Source: Stomorhina lunata (lineage: Eukaryota > Arthropoda > Insecta > Diptera > Rhiniidae). From it: DNA of 64,000 nucleotides. The DNA lies in assembly GCA_933228675.1 (NCBI GenBank), contig OW121740.1, positions 56,111,000 through 56,174,999 on the forward strand. The letters run 5' to 3'. How positions within the stretch are numbered: position 1 is the first letter of the stretch; each line of letters starts with the position of its first letter. Position numbers and translations under genes: made by a program. Under the pieces are notes generated by a model that was given only the letters and a program-made list of their open reading frames with translations, was not told the origin of the DNA and searched no databases. Shown here piece after piece: positions 33,511 to 43,835 of this stretch.

Positions 33511-35212
33511 GTATTTCAACATAGAACACAAGTTATTCGAAATACTCATAAATACTTATAGTTATCTAAGTATTTTGGAACAAAAAAACAGTTGTAAACA
33601 GATAAATGTATCTTTCTCAACTTATTAGCAAAAGCATCAGTTACTAACTTTGTGGGTAGAGTGGATGAGCAAAAACAAAAGCAGACAATATCGGTTACAC
33701 TCATTCTCTCTTTTATACTACAAGTATTGAGTACTACTATGGTGTATTCGTTTTTGATGAACAATATTATATACTCTTGCAGACGTTTAGTCCAGATGCA
33801 GCCAAATTTTAACCCTGCAGCGTATTATAAAGTACCTATTCCAAAAGAATGCTGGTGCAAAGTTTTTAATTTTAATAGATATTAATAATTTTCAGAAGGG
33901 GCTAGAACTCAGATTCATGGAGAACTCGAAAGATCAATTATAATAGTTGTTAAACTGAATCGGAGTTCGTGTTCACGACACGATGCTCTTAACTGGTTAT
34001 TCTGGTGCAGAATTTCCGAAGGAAGTGTATTCAAATTGATCGAAAATTTAAATGAAAACAAATTAAGATTTTTAAGATATTCTTATTCGATCTTCTATTA
34101 CCAAGTAATAATGCCTGACATTTTATTTCAATCTTTTATTTTAACACCAATTTCATTAATCTTCAATAGTGTAAGTATATAAATAAATTGTTCCACTGAT
34201 ATGGCCACAAAAAAGAAAACAAAAATAAGTGAAGTACATATTGAGGTACCATGTTACATTTCATCATGTTATCAATAAATTTAAATTGACATTTCACACT
34301 CGATATGTCACACGATACTTCTGTCAAATATTACCAAAACATGAACGATTGTAAAGAAAACGAAACATGAAAATCAACTTGAAAAACAACAGAGAAACTC
34401 TAAATATGTCGCCAGAGCGATAGGAGCCTGCAAACCACAGCTTTACCAAGTTAACAACTCTTACAACAAGAGGCAATATTGACATTCATCCAAATACTGA
34501 CATTCATATACACACAAACATATGTTTTTTACAAATGTATGATATGTACGAGTATGTGCTATCTTTTTTTTTAGTCTGTCCGTCTGTCCGATCGCCGACA
34601 GTTTGTGGTCATTTATTGAGGCAAAAATCCAAATAAATGAAATCTTTATGGTAGACGCGTTAACATACAGGTTCATGTAATCTTTTTGTAGCCAACAACA
34701 ACATCATTGTTCACAACAACAACAACACCAACTGTAGCAAAAGAGTCTCTAAATATATCAGAAAAAAGGACACTAAAAACTTTTAAAATACAAAAATATT
34801 GAATAAATCCAACATATTCCTGACAACAATTTCAGCATTCAACTACACTGTAAAAAAGATAAGACAACCAAAACCAAAGGCAGAAGAAAAAAAAAAATAA
34901 TTCAAAAAAAGTTTAAAACGGCAATGAACAAATACCGATTTTCCCTGGCTCTGGAGGAGACGAAGAAGATTTCAAACAGTTTGATTTTGTTATATTTATT
35001 TGTAATTTAGGTTGTCTTTTCATAAAGACTGATTAAACAATCGTATTTACATTAAAATGTTAACAACATTATTTTACAGTTGTGAGTAATTAAATAGTAA
35101 AATTCGAAAATTCTAATATAGAATTACAAATGTGATACATTAATGACTTATTTGTACTAGTAGACTTTTTTATTGTGGGGTTCACAGTGGTCATCATAGT
35201 TTGTCATTCGTC
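33511..35212. other. non-coding stretch, no gene
   Basis: No gene is recognised. A CAACAA-rich stretch lies near 34690-34735 and a short GTCTGTCCGTCTGTCCG run near 34575-34592. This may be ordinary intergenic or intronic host DNA. Confidence 0.45.
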
Positions 35213-38190
35213 AAATTTTCATAGGAAATTTTTCAAAAATTCACTTTTTATAGGAAATTTTTCAAAAATTTACTTTTTATAGGAAATTTTTCAAAAATTT
35301 ACTTTTCATAGGAAATTTTTCAAAAATTTACTTTTTATAGGAAATTTTTTAAAAATTTACTTTTCATAGAAAATTTTTCAAAAATTTACTTTTCATTGGA
35401 AAATTTTCAAAAATTTACTTTTTATAGGAAATTTTTCAAAAATTAATTTTTTACAGGAAATTTTTCAAAAATTTACCTTTCATAGGAAATTTTTCAAAAA
35501 TTTACTTTTTAAGGAAATTTTTCAAAAATTTGCTTTTATAGGAAATTTTTCAAAAATTTACTTTTTATAGGAAATTTTTCAAACATTTACTTTTTATAGG
35601 AAATTTTTCAAAAATTTACTTTTTATAGGAAATTTTTCAAAAATTTACTTTTTATAGGAAATTTTTCAAAAATTTACTTTTTATAGGAAATTTTTCAAAA
35701 ATTTACTTTTTATAGGAAATTTTTCAAAAATTTACTTTTCATAGGAAATTTTTCAAAAATTTACTTTTATAGGAAATTTTTTAAAAATTTACTTTTTATA
35801 GGGAATTTTTTAAAAATTTACTATTTATAGGAAATTTTTCAAAAATTTACTTTTTATAGGATATTTTTTAAAAATTTATTTTTTATAGGAAATTTTTCAA
35901 AAATTTACTTTTCATAGAAAATTTTTCAAAAATTTACTTTTTATAGAAAATTTTTCAAAAATTTACTTTTTATAGGAAATTTTTCAAAAATTAATTTTTT
36001 ACAGGAAATTTTTCAAAAATTTACTTTTTATAGGAAATTTTTCAAGAATTTACTTTTTAAAGGAAATTTTTCAAAAATTTACCTTTTAAATAAAATTTTT
36101 CAAAAATTTATCTTTTATAGGACATTTTTCAAAAATTTACTTTTTATAGAAAATTTTTGAAAAATTTACATTTTATAGGAAATTTTACAAAAATTTACTT
36201 TTTATAGGAAATTTTACAAAAATTTACTTTTTATAGGATATTTTTCAAAAATTTACTTTTTATAGAAAATTTTTCAAAAATTTACTTTTTATAGGAAATT
36301 TTTCAAAAATTTACTTTTTATAGGAAATTTTTCAAAAATTTACTTTTTATAGGAAATTTTTCAAAAATTTAATTTTTATAGGAAATTTTTCAAAAACTTA
36401 CTTTTTAAAGGAAATTTTTCAAAAATTTACTTTTTAAAGGAAATTTTTCAAAAATTTACTTTTTAAAGAAAATTTTTCAAAAATTTACTTTTTAAAGAAA
36501 ATTGTTCAAAAATATACTTTTTAAAGGAAATTTTTCAAAAACTTACTTTTTATAGGAAATTTTTCAAAAATTTACTTTTTACAGGAAATTTTTCAAAAAT
36601 TTACTTTTTATAGGAAATTTTTCAAAAATTTACTTTTTATAGGAAATTTTTCAAAAATTTACTTTTTATAGGAAATTTTTCAAAAATTTACTTTTTATAG
36701 GAAATTTTTCAAAAATTTACTTTTTATAGGAAATTTTTCAAAAATTTTTTTTTATAGGAAATTTTTTAAAAATTTACTTTTTATAGGAAATTTTTTAAAA
36801 ATTTACTTTTTATAGGAAATTTTTCAAAAATTTACTTTTCATAGAAAATTTTTCAAAAATTTACTTTTCATAGGAAATTTTTCAAAAATTTACTTTTTAT
36901 AGGAAATTTTTCAAAAATTAATTTTTTACAGGAAATTTTTCAAAAATTTACTTTTCATAGGAAATTTTTCAAAAATTTACTTTTTAAGGAAATTTTTAAA
37001 AAATTTGCTTTTTATAGGAAATTTTTCAAAAATTTACTTTTTATAGGAAATTTTTCAAAAATTTACTTTTTATAGGAAATTTTTCAAAAATTTACTTTTT
37101 ATAGGAAATTTTTCAAAAATTTACTTTTTATTGGAAATTTTTCAAAAATTTACTTTTTATAGGAAATTTTTCAAAAATTTACTTATTATAGAAAATTTTT
37201 CAAAAATTTCCTTTTAAAGGATATTTTTCAAAAATTTACTTTTTATAGGAAATTTTTCAAAAATTTACTTTTTATAGAAATTTTTCAAAAATTTAATTTT
37301 TATAGGAAATTTTTCAAAAATTTACTTTTATAGGAAATTTTTCAAAAATTTACTTTTATAGGAAATTTTTCAAAAATTTACTTTTATAGGAAATTTTTCA
37401 AAAATTTACTTTTATAGGAAATTTTTCAAAAATTTACTTTTTATGATAAATTTTTCAAAAAATTACTTTTTATAGGAAATTTTTCAAAAATTTACTTTTG
37501 ATAGGAAATTTTTCAAAAATTTACTTTTTATAGGAAATTTTTCAAAAATTTACTTTTTATAGGAAATTTTTCAAAAATTTACTTTTTATAGGAAATTTTT
37601 CAAAAATCTTTTTTATAGGAAATTTTTTAAAATTTTTTTTTTATAGAAAATTTTTCAAAAATTTATTTTTTATAGGAAATTTTTCAAAAATTTACTTTTT
37701 ATAGGAAATTTTTCAAAAATTGACTTTTTATAGGAAATTTTTCAAAAATTTACTTTTTATAGGAAATTTTTCAAAAATTTACTTTTTATAGGAAATTTTT
37801 CAAAAATTTACTTTTTATAGGAAATTTTTCAAAAATTTACTTTTTATAGGAAATTTTTCAAAAATTTACTTTTTATAGGAAATTTTTCAAAAATTTACTT
37901 TTTATAGGAAATTTTTCAAAAATTTACTTTTTATAGGAAATTTTTCAAAAATTTACTTTTTATAGGAAATTTTTCAAAAATTTACTTTTTATAGGAAATT
38001 TTTCAAAAATTTACTTTTCATAGGAAATTTTTCAAAAATTTACTTTTCATAGGAAATTTTTCAAAAATTTACTTTTTATGGGAAATTTTTCAAAAATTTA
38101 CTTTTTATAGGAAATTTTTAAAAAATTTACTTTTTATAGAAATTTTTTCGAAGATTTACTTTTTATAGGAAATTTTTCGAAAATTTATTT
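35213..38190 (+). repeat. 29-bp AT-rich satellite array, about 100 units, highly homogeneous
   Basis: The unit is the same as at 9421-12296 and in the same orientation (TATAGGAAATTTTTCAAAAA then TTTACTTTT). Long runs of identical units occur at 35600-35740, 36560-36730 and 37690-38000. A rare variant, AATTAATTTTTTACAGG, occurs at about 35441, 35989 and 36915. An ordered series of variant units around the first recurs around the third, so a multi-unit block was copied within the array. Confidence 0.95.
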
Positions 38191-38626
38191 TTTAAATATT
38201 TTTAAATATGTTGCAAAATTTTCTGAAACAAAATTTTTCATTTGAATTTATCCACTTTGATTTAATCCACTTTCAAAGTAAGGTCTTCGTTTGTTAATAT
38301 TTTTGAAAAATTTTTTTTAAAGATTTCATTTTTTTAACATTTTCTAAGATATTAGGGATGCGTGTAAAAAATACTATACAAAATTTTGGACACGTACATT
38401 TTAGTGTCTTTAAAAAATTTGATTACGGATTTTAAAACCTTTCTTAGTTAAAATGTATTGAGTATAACCTTCCTTAGGCCTGTGCAAAACTCAGATAGGG
38501 CCCTGCTATAAATGGGGTCACACTCTCTTTTCCAAAAAAAAACTCAAATTTTCGAAAAGGGTATTCTTCTGTTTTCAAGAACCCGTTCTGACCCGTTCTT
38601 ATGTATTAGTCTATACTTTATTAAAA
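38191..38626. other. AT-rich gap, no gene
   Basis: Nothing is recognised apart from low-complexity sequence next to the satellite. Confidence 0.45.
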
Positions 38627-38800
38627 ATGATGGAGTTTAGACCAGATAAATCAACCACTGACTACATCTTTACTCTACGTCAAGTCCTGGAGAAGACCCA
38701 AATTGATACGTATCATCTTTTTGTTGACCTCAAAGCAGCTTTTGACAGCCCAATAAGGAAGAAAATATTTAAAGCAATGTCTGAGTTCGGCATCCCCGCC
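38627..38800 (+). pseudogene. RTE-like reverse transcriptase fragment
   Basis: The frame reads MMEFRPDKSTTDYIFTLRQV, then LEKTQIDTYHLFVDLKAAFD and FKAMSEFGIPA. FVDLKAAFD is the first catalytic motif (A) of a non-LTR reverse transcriptase and the preceding F(R)PxKST segment is typical of the same family. It is joined abruptly at about 38803 to a Tc1-like fragment. Only about 58 residues survive. Confidence 0.8.
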
Positions 38801-38805
38801 GCAAG

Positions 38806-38924
38806 TCAAGGACTTCGTACCCGTCGTCATTGAGCCATTTTTGTGTTAGTTTGGCGATATTTTTAAGGTCATTGTCCTGTTAAAAATGACTTTTTCCTTC
38901 AAGAATCCAAATTTTTCGCAGGTC
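38806..38924 (-). pseudogene. Tc1-like transposase fragment
   Basis: On the minus strand it matches the fragment at 39780-39990 over about 120 bases, encoding the stretch from KEKVIF toward NDNG with extra frame damage. It lies between the RTE fragment and the DINE-like element. Confidence 0.6.
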
Positions 38925-39688
38925 TGGAAAGGGTATTATAAGTTTGTGCTGATGTATATAACATATATAAATATTTGTCTTAGATCTTTTAGCATACCAA
39001 TAGGCTTAGAATCACTTTCTGAGTCGATTTAGCGATGTCCCTCCGTCTGGCTGGACCCCCATATAAACCTTGTAATCAAACTACAGGTCGCAATTCTAAA
39101 GATAATTCAATGAAATTTGGCACAGATCATTTTTTTGATAATGGGACCATGGCTACTGAAATTCGTCAACATCGGTTCATTATTTATGGTACCTCCCATA
39201 GGTCCCACTTCCCGGAATTGATATATTGGCCACAAAAATCAATAGTTTTTCATGAAATTAAAAACAAATATTGCTTATGTAAACTCAAATCACTGTACCA
39301 AATTTCGTTGAAATCGGTCCACATTTGACCATAGCTTCCATACAAACCCTTTTCTCAAAACTCACTAAATGAGACAAAATTCAGTAAAACGCTCGTAAAT
39401 CCGAAGATAATGAAAATTTTAAGTTTATTTTTTGCACACATAATTTTTGTAACAACTGTAATCAATTTGCCAAATTTCGAGATAATCGGTCAACATTTGA
39501 CCCTAGCTTTCATATAAGTCCAAATGGCGGAAACAGCTTAAATGTATAAGTTTTTAGAATATGTTTGTATGATGGCAAAATTTAGCAAATATTTGTCTGT
39601 ATACAGGAAAAAGAACATCTTTGACCTTAGTGTAGAAGGGTATTGTATGGTCGGGCTTGACCGACCATAGCACTTTTTTACTTGTTTT
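38925..39688 (+). mobile_element. DINE-1-like element, family 2 (5' end trimmed)
   Basis: It contains GGGTATTATAAGTTTGTGCT, a short GTCCCTCCGTCTGGCTGG region in place of a GTCY tract, and AATCGGTCCACATTTGACCA. It ends with GTATGGTCGGGCTTGACCG and TTACTTGTTTT. Compared with the copy at 40812 it lacks the first hairpin arm and the 3' GTGGTGAAGGGT is altered. Non-coding. Confidence 0.75.
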
Positions 39689-39779
39689 AATCTAATATTT
39701 TGTATAGAGCTTATTCGCAGTAATAACGGCTTCTATACGACGCGGTATACTCTCTACTACATGTTTACACTCACATGAA

Positions 39780-39990
39780 GCAATGCCGTCTAAGCTTCTA
39801 CCACATCTGCCAAAGAGGTGCGCGATAGGGTTAAGATCGGGTCACTTGGGCGGCCAGTCAAAGACTTTGCACCCGTTGTCATTAAGCCATTTTTGTGTTA
39901 GTTTAGCTGTGTTTTTAAGGTCATTGCCCTGTCGGAAAATGACCTTTTCCTTCAAGAATTCAAATTTTTCGCAGGTCTATTTCGAAAGTG
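39780..39990 (-). pseudogene. Tc1-like transposase fragment, catalytic region
   Basis: On the minus strand: KEKVIFRQGNDLKNTAKLTQ, then KWLNDNGCKVFDWPP and, after a stop, PDLNPIAHLFG. It aligns with the Tc1 segment FQQDNDPKHTSK...PDLNPIENLWG. The second catalytic aspartate is changed (QG for QD) and the final catalytic glutamate is changed (IAHLF for IENLW), so it is dead. Confidence 0.75.
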
Positions 39991-40010
39991 AACTAAAGAA
40001 GCAGAGGTGA

Positions 40011-40811
40011 TAAAAGGTGTATACTATAGTACGGATCTCTAAAGTAAGAGGCATTTGTTTACGATTCACTTCAGATTTTTACCACTGTGCAGTGAATATT
40101 GTTAAGTTTTGCTATAAAATACAGGAGATATTCAAATTGTGAAATGAAGAAAAAACGTTAAAGGAAATTAAAAGAAAATAAAAACTCAACAGATAAAGTT
40201 CACATTAAAAATCTCATTTTACAAAATGTAAACTTTTAGTGTTTATAAATATAAATAATCAGACTAATGAACACAAATGCTATTCGCTCCAAGACACTCC
40301 AAGATCGGCGTTAATAAAAACCTTCAGCTAACAAAAAAAATTGTAAGAATTTTTCTGCAAGAAAAAGAACTTCTCAACTTTGTCAATAAAACAGTCAGTC
40401 AAGTCAGTCAGTCTCTTTGGTTGGCGATGGAAGCCAAACAAACAAACATTCTACCACTAAGTCTCCCAGCCAGCAAGTCATCCTGGTTGGTATAAATGTC
40501 TTTCGGTTATATCTTTTAATAGTCTACCAGGATTTGTTATCAGTGCGTGTCTTGAAGGAAAGGTGTTACCAAACTGATTCTGTGTGTATTTTGGTCTGGA
40601 TGAACTGGATGCCAACCTGGACAGCAGGTATGTATGAGTTTGAAATAAAATAAATTTTGTTCTTGTGGACATTGGATGACTGACATTTTATGTAGTTATT
40701 AATAAAATGTTGTTAAAGTAGCTGCCTTGAAAATTGAATTGTTTGTTCGATTCTGTTTATTCAATACATTTCATTTTATGTATTTCAATGCATTCGAAGA
40801 TACTTTCTTGT
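40011..40811. other. unique-looking non-coding stretch
   Basis: Base composition is less A/T-biased around 40260-40670 than elsewhere. Several short frames overlap on both strands without recognisable motifs. AGTCAGTCAAGTCAGTCAGTC is a small simple repeat at about 40393-40413. This may be ordinary host sequence; no exon could be supported. Confidence 0.4.
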
Positions 40812-41601
40812 TATACCCTTCACCACCATAGGTGGAAAGGGTATTATAAGTTTGTGCTGATGTTTGTAACGCATAGAAATATTTGTCTTAGACCCACCTT
40901 TTAGTATACCAATAGGCTTAGAATCACTTTCTGAGTCGATTTAGCGATGTCCGTCCGTCCGTCTGGCTGGCTGGCTGGACCCCCATGTAAACCTTGTAAC
41001 CAAACTACAGGTCGCAATTCTAAAGATAATTTGATAAAATTTGGCACAGATCATTTTTTTGATAATGTGACCATGGCTATTGAAATTGGTCAAAATCGGT
41101 CCATTATTTATGGTACCTCCTATAGGTCCCACTTCCCGGAATTGCTACATTGGCCACAAATATCAATATTTTTTCATGAAATTTAAAACAAATACTGCTT
41201 ATGTCAACTGTACAAAATTTCGTTGAAATCGGTCCACATTTGACCATAGCTCCCATACAAATTCTTCTTTAAAAACGCACTAAATGAGACAAAAAATCGC
41301 TAAAACGCTCGTAAATCTAAAGATACTGGAAATTTTGAGTCTATTTATTGCATACATAATTTTTGTAACAACTGTAATCAATCTGCTAAATTTCGAGATA
41401 ATCGGTCCACATTTGACCCTAGCTCTCATATAAGTCCAAATGACGGAAACAGGTTGAATATATAAGTTTTGAGAAAATGTTTGTATGATGGCAAAATTTA
41501 GCAAATATTTGTCCTTACACAGGAAAAATAACACCTTTGACCTTAGTGGTGAAGGGTATCGTATGGTCGGCTGGACCGACTATAGCGCTTTCTTACTTGT
41601 T
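40812..41601 (+). mobile_element. DINE-1-like element, family 2, complete
   Basis: It begins TTATACCCTTCACCACCATA with the hairpin CCA-TAGGTGG and AAGGGTAT, and has a short GTCCGTCCGTCTGGCTGG tract at 40969. It ends GTGGTGAAGGGTATCGTATG, then a GGCTGGACCGACTATAGC stretch and TTACTTGTTTT. The 5' TACCCTTCACCAC and 3' GTGGTGAAGGGTA form subterminal inverted repeats, as in DINE-1 elements. About 790 bp and non-coding. No target duplication is evident. Confidence 0.8.
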
Positions 41602-42290
41602 TTTTTTTAGGCGGTTGCTGTTTGTCATAATTCCAACTGCAGTTAAATGAAAACACCATAAAACTGCAGGCAGTTTTGCGGATGAATGGACAGCCACAGG
41701 GACATCTCATATGGTCATTTAGTATTTTTTGGTATAGATAGAATCCACTCCTCATTACCGCCACACCAAGCATCTTCATCATAATCTTGGGGTATTAAGT
41801 GTCAACAAACAACGGTAACAACACTTGTGGTCATGTTGCATGATGCCTTTGGTTATGTCCGTCCCTTCACTTCACTCGGTTCTTATAGGGAAATTTCATG
41901 TAAATACATATGAAAACATTTGAGGGAATGAAGTTGTTTGTGTTGTGATTAAACTTGAAGTGTTGGCAATCAAATTGACATGAAATATGAGTATCATCTT
42001 ATTTGGTTGCATACATATTTTTCCGACTAATTAAATTGATGTTATAAATAATGAAGATTCATATTGAAATCAAAGAAAAAAATTATCAACCACAACAACA
42101 AAAAAAAGAAGACGAACAAATAACAGTAATAAAACAACTTAAGTAACAGCAAGAGTTTTGGCACAAAAAAAGGTTTAGGGATTTATATTTATGGAATTGT
42201 TTTTTATCTTTGTAATAAAAAGTAAATTAATTTAAAACAAGTGTGTCAAATTATGAATATTTAAAAATGTATTTGTTTGGGACTTACTTT
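41602..42290. other. non-coding stretch, no gene
   Basis: Nothing is recognised. Unique-looking sequence with an A-rich CAACAA run near 42090-42125. Confidence 0.45.
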
Positions 42291-42755
42291 CAGGCAGAAG
42301 TTTGAACAAATGCATTCTTTATTGGTAAGATTAATTTTTCCCCGACAACATTACAATTGGAACAAGGGGTACTTCTCTCAAACAATGGTCTGCATCCGTT
42401 TATATTTTTAGACTCATTGAAAGGGACCTTTCAGGCAGAAGTTTGAACAAATGCATTCTTTATTGGTAAGATTAATTTTTCCCCGACAACATTCCAATCG
42501 GAACAAGAGGTACCTCTCTCAGACAAAGAGCTGCAGCCATTTCTATTTTTAGACTCATTGAAAGGGACCTACGTTTTAACGTCGACTCCGAGAAATTTTA
42601 GATTGCCTAATACTCAATAACCAGTGGCTAGCTGAGTTATGTGGTAAACCGCAGCTTTTTTAAAAATTAATTTTTTTGGGTCTGGTCGGGGATTGAACTT
42701 GGGACCTCTGGTATGCTAGGCGGATGACTAACCTGCTATACCACGGCGGTTCCTG
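42291..42755 (-). mobile_element. tRNA-derived SINE with a diverged 138-bp partial tandem duplication
   Basis: The 5' tRNA-like head lies at about 42690-42755 (complement: GAACCGCCGTGGTATAGCAG ... AGGTCCCAAGTTCAATCCCC). The body and 3' end lie at 42480-42690. Flank CAGGCAGAAGTTTGAACAAA plus the SINE 3' end also occurs at 42291-42428, immediately before a second copy of the same flank at 42429-42480. The two copies differ at many sites, so the duplication is old. Confidence 0.8.
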
Positions 42756-43019
42756 TAATTGTACTGCCAGATTATAAATTATTTTTTTGGAATCGGCCGT
42801 TGTGTAAATTAAAAACAGACGTTTTTACAACTGCGAAAGAAATGGGTATATATCTTTGAATTATCGTGATGATACAGGGTTATCCAGTTTGCGGTTTTAA
42901 AAGTGAACGTAAATAAGACACATATCAAATATTTTTTCTTCATGACATTTCTTTTTTTCTAAGTTTGAACGTTGATATCATGTGTAAATCACTTAAATAA
43001 CTACCACGTGTAATGTTGC

Positions 43020-43640
43020 AAGCATTGATTCTTTTGAGGTAATTTTGACCACTTTTTGACACATATTGGGCGGTATTTCAGCCATAACTTAACGAATGTA
43101 ATTTTAAGTGCTCAGGAGTTAAAGGTTTATCTTCATAAACACAGTCTGTCATGTAGCCCCACAAAAAAGTCTAGTGGTGTCAAATCGCATGATCTTGGTG
43201 GCCAGTTGATATCGCCTCGACGAGAAATTACGCGGAGAAGAAATATCTCTTGCAAAAAAGCCATATTCACTCGAGTTGTGCTGCATGTGGCACCGTCTTG
43301 TTAAAACCATATATTCTCCAAGTCATATTCTTTAATATCAGGCAAAAAAGTTATCATATGACCATAACGCTCCGAATTCACGGTGACAGTCGTTCCATCG
43401 TCGTTTTCGAAGAAGTAAGGTCCAATCACACCTTCGGAAGAAAGAGCGCACCAAATTGTGACTTTTTCTGGATATAATGGACTTTCTTCAATTACTTTAA
43501 TATTCTTAGAACTCCAAATACGACAATTTTGTTTATAAACATACCCACCGAGTGAGAAATATGCTTCATCGCTGAAGTAAAATTTTGTTCGAAAAATCGC
43601 CGTTCACCGTCTGTTATACAGGCACTCATTTTACGTATCT
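43020..43640 (-). pseudogene. DD41D-type mariner transposase, catalytic half, broken
   Basis: The minus strand gives FYFSDEAYFSLGGYVYKQNC, then RIWSSKNIKVIEESP, EKVTIWCALSSEGVIGPYFF, a VTVNSERYGHMITFLPDIK stretch and QDGATCSTTRV. A SCDLTPLDFFVG segment follows, then a frame change. The spacing between the second and third aspartates is again 41. The N-terminal DNA-binding region is absent. It is clearly a different, older copy than the one at 22179. Confidence 0.8.
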
Positions 43641-43684
43641 ACGACGTTGCGAATAGTCAGCTGGCTTCAGTTATGAGAGATATT

Positions 43685-43835
43685 TATTCTCTGCGTAATT
43701 TCTCGTCGTGGCGATATCAACCAAGATCATGCGATTTGACACCATTAGACTTTTTTGTGAGGCTAAGCGAAAGATCGTGTTTATGCAGATAAACCTTTAA
43801 CTCCTGAGCACTTAAAAACACACATTCGTCACCTG
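43685..43835 (+). pseudogene. inverted fragment of the same mariner
   Basis: On the plus strand the sequence CGTAATTTCTCGTCG-TGGCG, then GATCATGCGATTTGACACCA and AAACCTTTAACTCCTGAGCA, is the complement of 43105-43245. It encodes the third-aspartate region and part of the C-terminus. Together with 43020-43640 it makes an inverted partial duplication. Confidence 0.75.

Noticed and set aside
40277..40653. Overlapping 72- and 78-residue frames as a small gene
   Set aside because: Frames exist on both strands with no motif, no splice evidence and a simple AGTC repeat inside; coding status cannot be supported.
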